Shown piece by piece: positions 28,200 to 30,000 of a stretch of DNA of 30,000 bases. The stretch's first letter is position 1. Each line of letters begins with the position of its first letter. Both the position numbers and the translations under genes were made by a program. Source of the stretch: Emiliania huxleyi CCMP1516 (Eukaryota > Haptophyta > Isochrysidales > Noelaerhabdaceae); contig NW_005194754.1 of assembly GCF_000372725.1 (NCBI RefSeq), positions 301,057 through 331,056 of the forward strand. The letters run 5' to 3'. The notes beneath the pieces are model-generated. The model searched no databases. It had not been told where the DNA came from and was given only the letters and a program-made list of their open reading frames with translations.

Positions 28200-29293
28200 C
28201 TCGAGCGTTTCATGCCCCGGCTGGGTGTGTGTCTCTGCCGTTCCTTCGTCCGGCTGTTCGTACCTGTTCGTGCGTCAAGGTGTGCGTGCGTTTTGGCCAG
28301 TGCCGTTGTTCCTGCGTCCGGCTCTCGTCTGGGAACCAGCTGGGAACCTGTTCGTGCTATACAGGTGTGTGTGTTGTGTCGGTTTCTCTCGTTGAGGGTT
28401 GAGCTATGCCGTTCCTGTGTCCGGCTATTCGTGCCTTCCGTTTGCGGACATCGGGCAGGAGATCGTGGCTCGCGCCGCGTCCCGCGAGACGTGTGGATGG
28501 TGATTTTTTATTTTTTCTGATCTTTCGATTCATCTCATCCGAACTTTTCTTTTTCTCCGTTGGGCTCAGACCCCAAAAGACAACCCACTGATGCTGGGGA
28601 GGGTGATGTGTAGTACGCAGTTCCTCACATGCGGATGGGGGAGAGGATGCCCCCGTATAGCGGCTAGCTATGCGGGTGCATCCTGTCTCTCTTTGTGGGG
28701 GCGGTCGACGCCGTGCGGGGAGAGCAGGCTGGCCGCAGAGCGGACGCTCGCTCCCCGGGCGCTGCGGGTACGCTTGCTGGGCGAAGGGGCGCTGGCCGCT
28801 GGGCGGACGCGCGCCCCCTCCCCGAGGGGTGGTGCCTCTCAGAGGCGATGGTACCAGTACCACTGGTGATGGTCTACTTCAACTGCTCGAGGGGAGTGTG
28901 CCTGTCGGAGGCGGGGTTGAGCTAGGGGTTGAGCGTGTCCAGCTCGTCTTTTCGCCGCCGCGCGGCGATGGGCGTAGGCGTACCTATAGTATTCCCTCGT
29001 GTATAGGGTGATTTCAGGTCTGCTCCATCGTCTGCCGGCAGCGTGAGCTGCACGCGGCTCGTTCGAGCGGCCACTTTTTTGTTTGGCAGGTTCGAGGACA
29101 GGTCGGTGCTTCGGCCTTCGCGCCGTCGCGTAAGCGAACGCGTGCGCGCGACGCGCGTGCGTGCACGTGCAAGTGCAACAAACGAACGAACCACACGCCA
29201 AAGCCGTCCCTGTGCAAGTGCAACAAACGAACGACGACACACACCACACACTTGCGCACAGCCGGGCGATGAATTCTCTTTTGTGTTCGTAAA
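28200..29293. other. Intergenic region before the palmitoyltransferase gene
   Basis: No supported gene. It contains a 17-bp imperfect hairpin (28645-28661 with 28667-28683, two mismatches, 5-nt loop). A perfect 23-bp direct repeat, beginning gtgcaagtgcaacaaacg, lies at 29167-29189 and 29212-29234. The direct repeats lie 60-130 bases upstream of the ATG at 29294 and are candidate promoter elements. Confidence 0.45.
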
Positions 29294-30000
29294 ATGGCGC
29301 CTCTAGCTAGAGTGTGTGTTTGCTCCTGCGGCGCCGAGGTGCTGCATGTGCCGCCGGAGCTCGCGCCGGCTGTCGACCAGTACGTGGAGCCGGTCCCGCG
29401 GTGGGCGTGTCCGCGCCGCTCTGGCGTGCTGACTTGGCTCGTGCTCCTGTCCATCCCTTCGGCCTCCTTCCTCTTCCTCATCGGGCCGCATCTGGCTGCG
29501 CGGGACGGGGTACACCTCGTCGCCGCCGTGGCGCTCACCTACCTCGTCTCGACCACCTTCATGGCGCTCGCCGCCTTTTCCGACCCCGGCACCATCCCGC
29601 CGAACCGGGACCCGGACGTGCGGCGGGCGGTGCAGCAGCGCTCGCCCGTGGAGGTGACGGTGCGCGGGACTCGGCTCACGCTCAAGCACTGCGCCACGTG
29701 CGGCATCCACCGGCCGCCTCGCTCGGCGCACTGCCGTGAGACCAACCGCTGCGTGCAGAAGCGGGCTGTGCCTGCAGCTCGGCCGCAGCCGGCGGGCGGC
29801 GCCTCCTCAGGGCTGCGGCTGCGAGTAGGTGGGACCACTACTGCCCGTGGATCGGCAACTCGGTCGGCCGGCGCAACTACCCCTTCTTCCTCCTCTTCGT
29901 CGCCTCGACCCTCGCCCACTCCCTCCTCACGGCCGTGGCGAGCGTGCTGCACCTGACAGAGGTCGCCGCCTCGCTCGCGGCCTCCGCCGACGACGCCGCG
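29294..30000 (+). CDS. DHHC-type protein S-acyltransferase with a DHYC motif, 3' end outside window
   Basis: Attaches palmitate to protein cysteines; an integral Golgi/ER or plasma-membrane enzyme. Start ATG at 29294. Two transmembrane segments ([20 protein letters not shown] and [17 protein letters not shown]) are followed by [12 protein letters not shown], the usual DPG motif. The Cys-rich domain is [18 protein letters not shown] 68-bp GC-AG intron (29761-29828) then joins RCVQK to [17 protein letters not shown], after which transmembrane segment 3 ([15 protein letters not shown]) begins. The second His of DHHC is Tyr, the usual Cys after HC-x2 is Thr, and the Cys after WIGN is Ser. These are the ligands of one of the two structural zinc sites. 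Yeast Akr1 also uses DHYC and is active, so this need not be a dead enzyme. Confidence 0.85.

Noticed and set aside
1..30000. CRISPR arrays, operons, ribosome binding sites and other bacterial features
   Set aside because: Spliced genes, telomeric repeats, LTR and MITE elements and organelle-targeting signals show nuclear eukaryotic DNA. The tandem repeats seen are minisatellites without spacers. No tRNA or rRNA gene was recognised by eye.

Overview
The window reads as nuclear DNA of a GC-rich eukaryotic alga. Short introns (mostly 66-101 bp) are common, and the majority start with GC rather than GT. The first ~120 bases hold degenerate CCCTAA (TTAGGG-type) telomeric repeats. There is a thylakoid-lumen type protein, an LTR retrotransposon of the Ty1/copia class and several small DNA transposons. 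The best guess is a haptophyte (Emiliania/Gephyrocapsa-like). This is inferred from composition, intron style and gene content, not from a database match.

Layout. 1-2413: telomere-like end running straight into a 5'-incomplete Tudor-like/GNAT/SET protein gene. 2414-5478: no confident gene; nested inverted repeats, hairpins and copies of a dispersed repeat (called family E here). 5479-5964: small thylakoid-lumen protein. 6355-10073 (minus): an 11-exon glycoside hydrolase family 3 gene, about 777 residues when spliced, with intronic minisatellites, a 13-bp microexon and one apparent single-base frameshift. 10680-11432: 5'-truncated glycosidase-like fragment, divergent from the GH3 gene. 12999-14804 (minus): AMPK/MARK-type protein kinase with a UBA-like tail. 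15089-15619 (minus): low-complexity His/Gln-rich ORF.

16728-18877 is a mosaic of small transposons: two copies of a ~450-bp element, one hAT-like MITE and a family E repeat. 19384-20337: fatty-acid hydroxylase/sterol desaturase family enzyme. 21023-22493: VPS52 (GARP complex) gene whose central half is missing. 23415-25638: young, internally deleted copia-type element carrying an unusual membrane-protein-like ORF. 25812-26561 (minus): haloacid dehalogenase family protein. 26834-28199: Tc1/mariner-like MITE with a hAT-like MITE inserted inside it. 29294-30000: DHHC-type palmitoyltransferase with a DHYC motif, running off the window.

The genes do not form one pathway; this is a patchwork of housekeeping genes (chromatin, vesicle tethering, lipid and sugar metabolism, signalling) among repeats. 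The unifying signal is in the introns. In many of them the first bases repeat the first bases of the downstream exon (up to ~20 of 22 nt), which suggests recent intron gain by target-site or tandem duplication, mostly using AG|GC donors.
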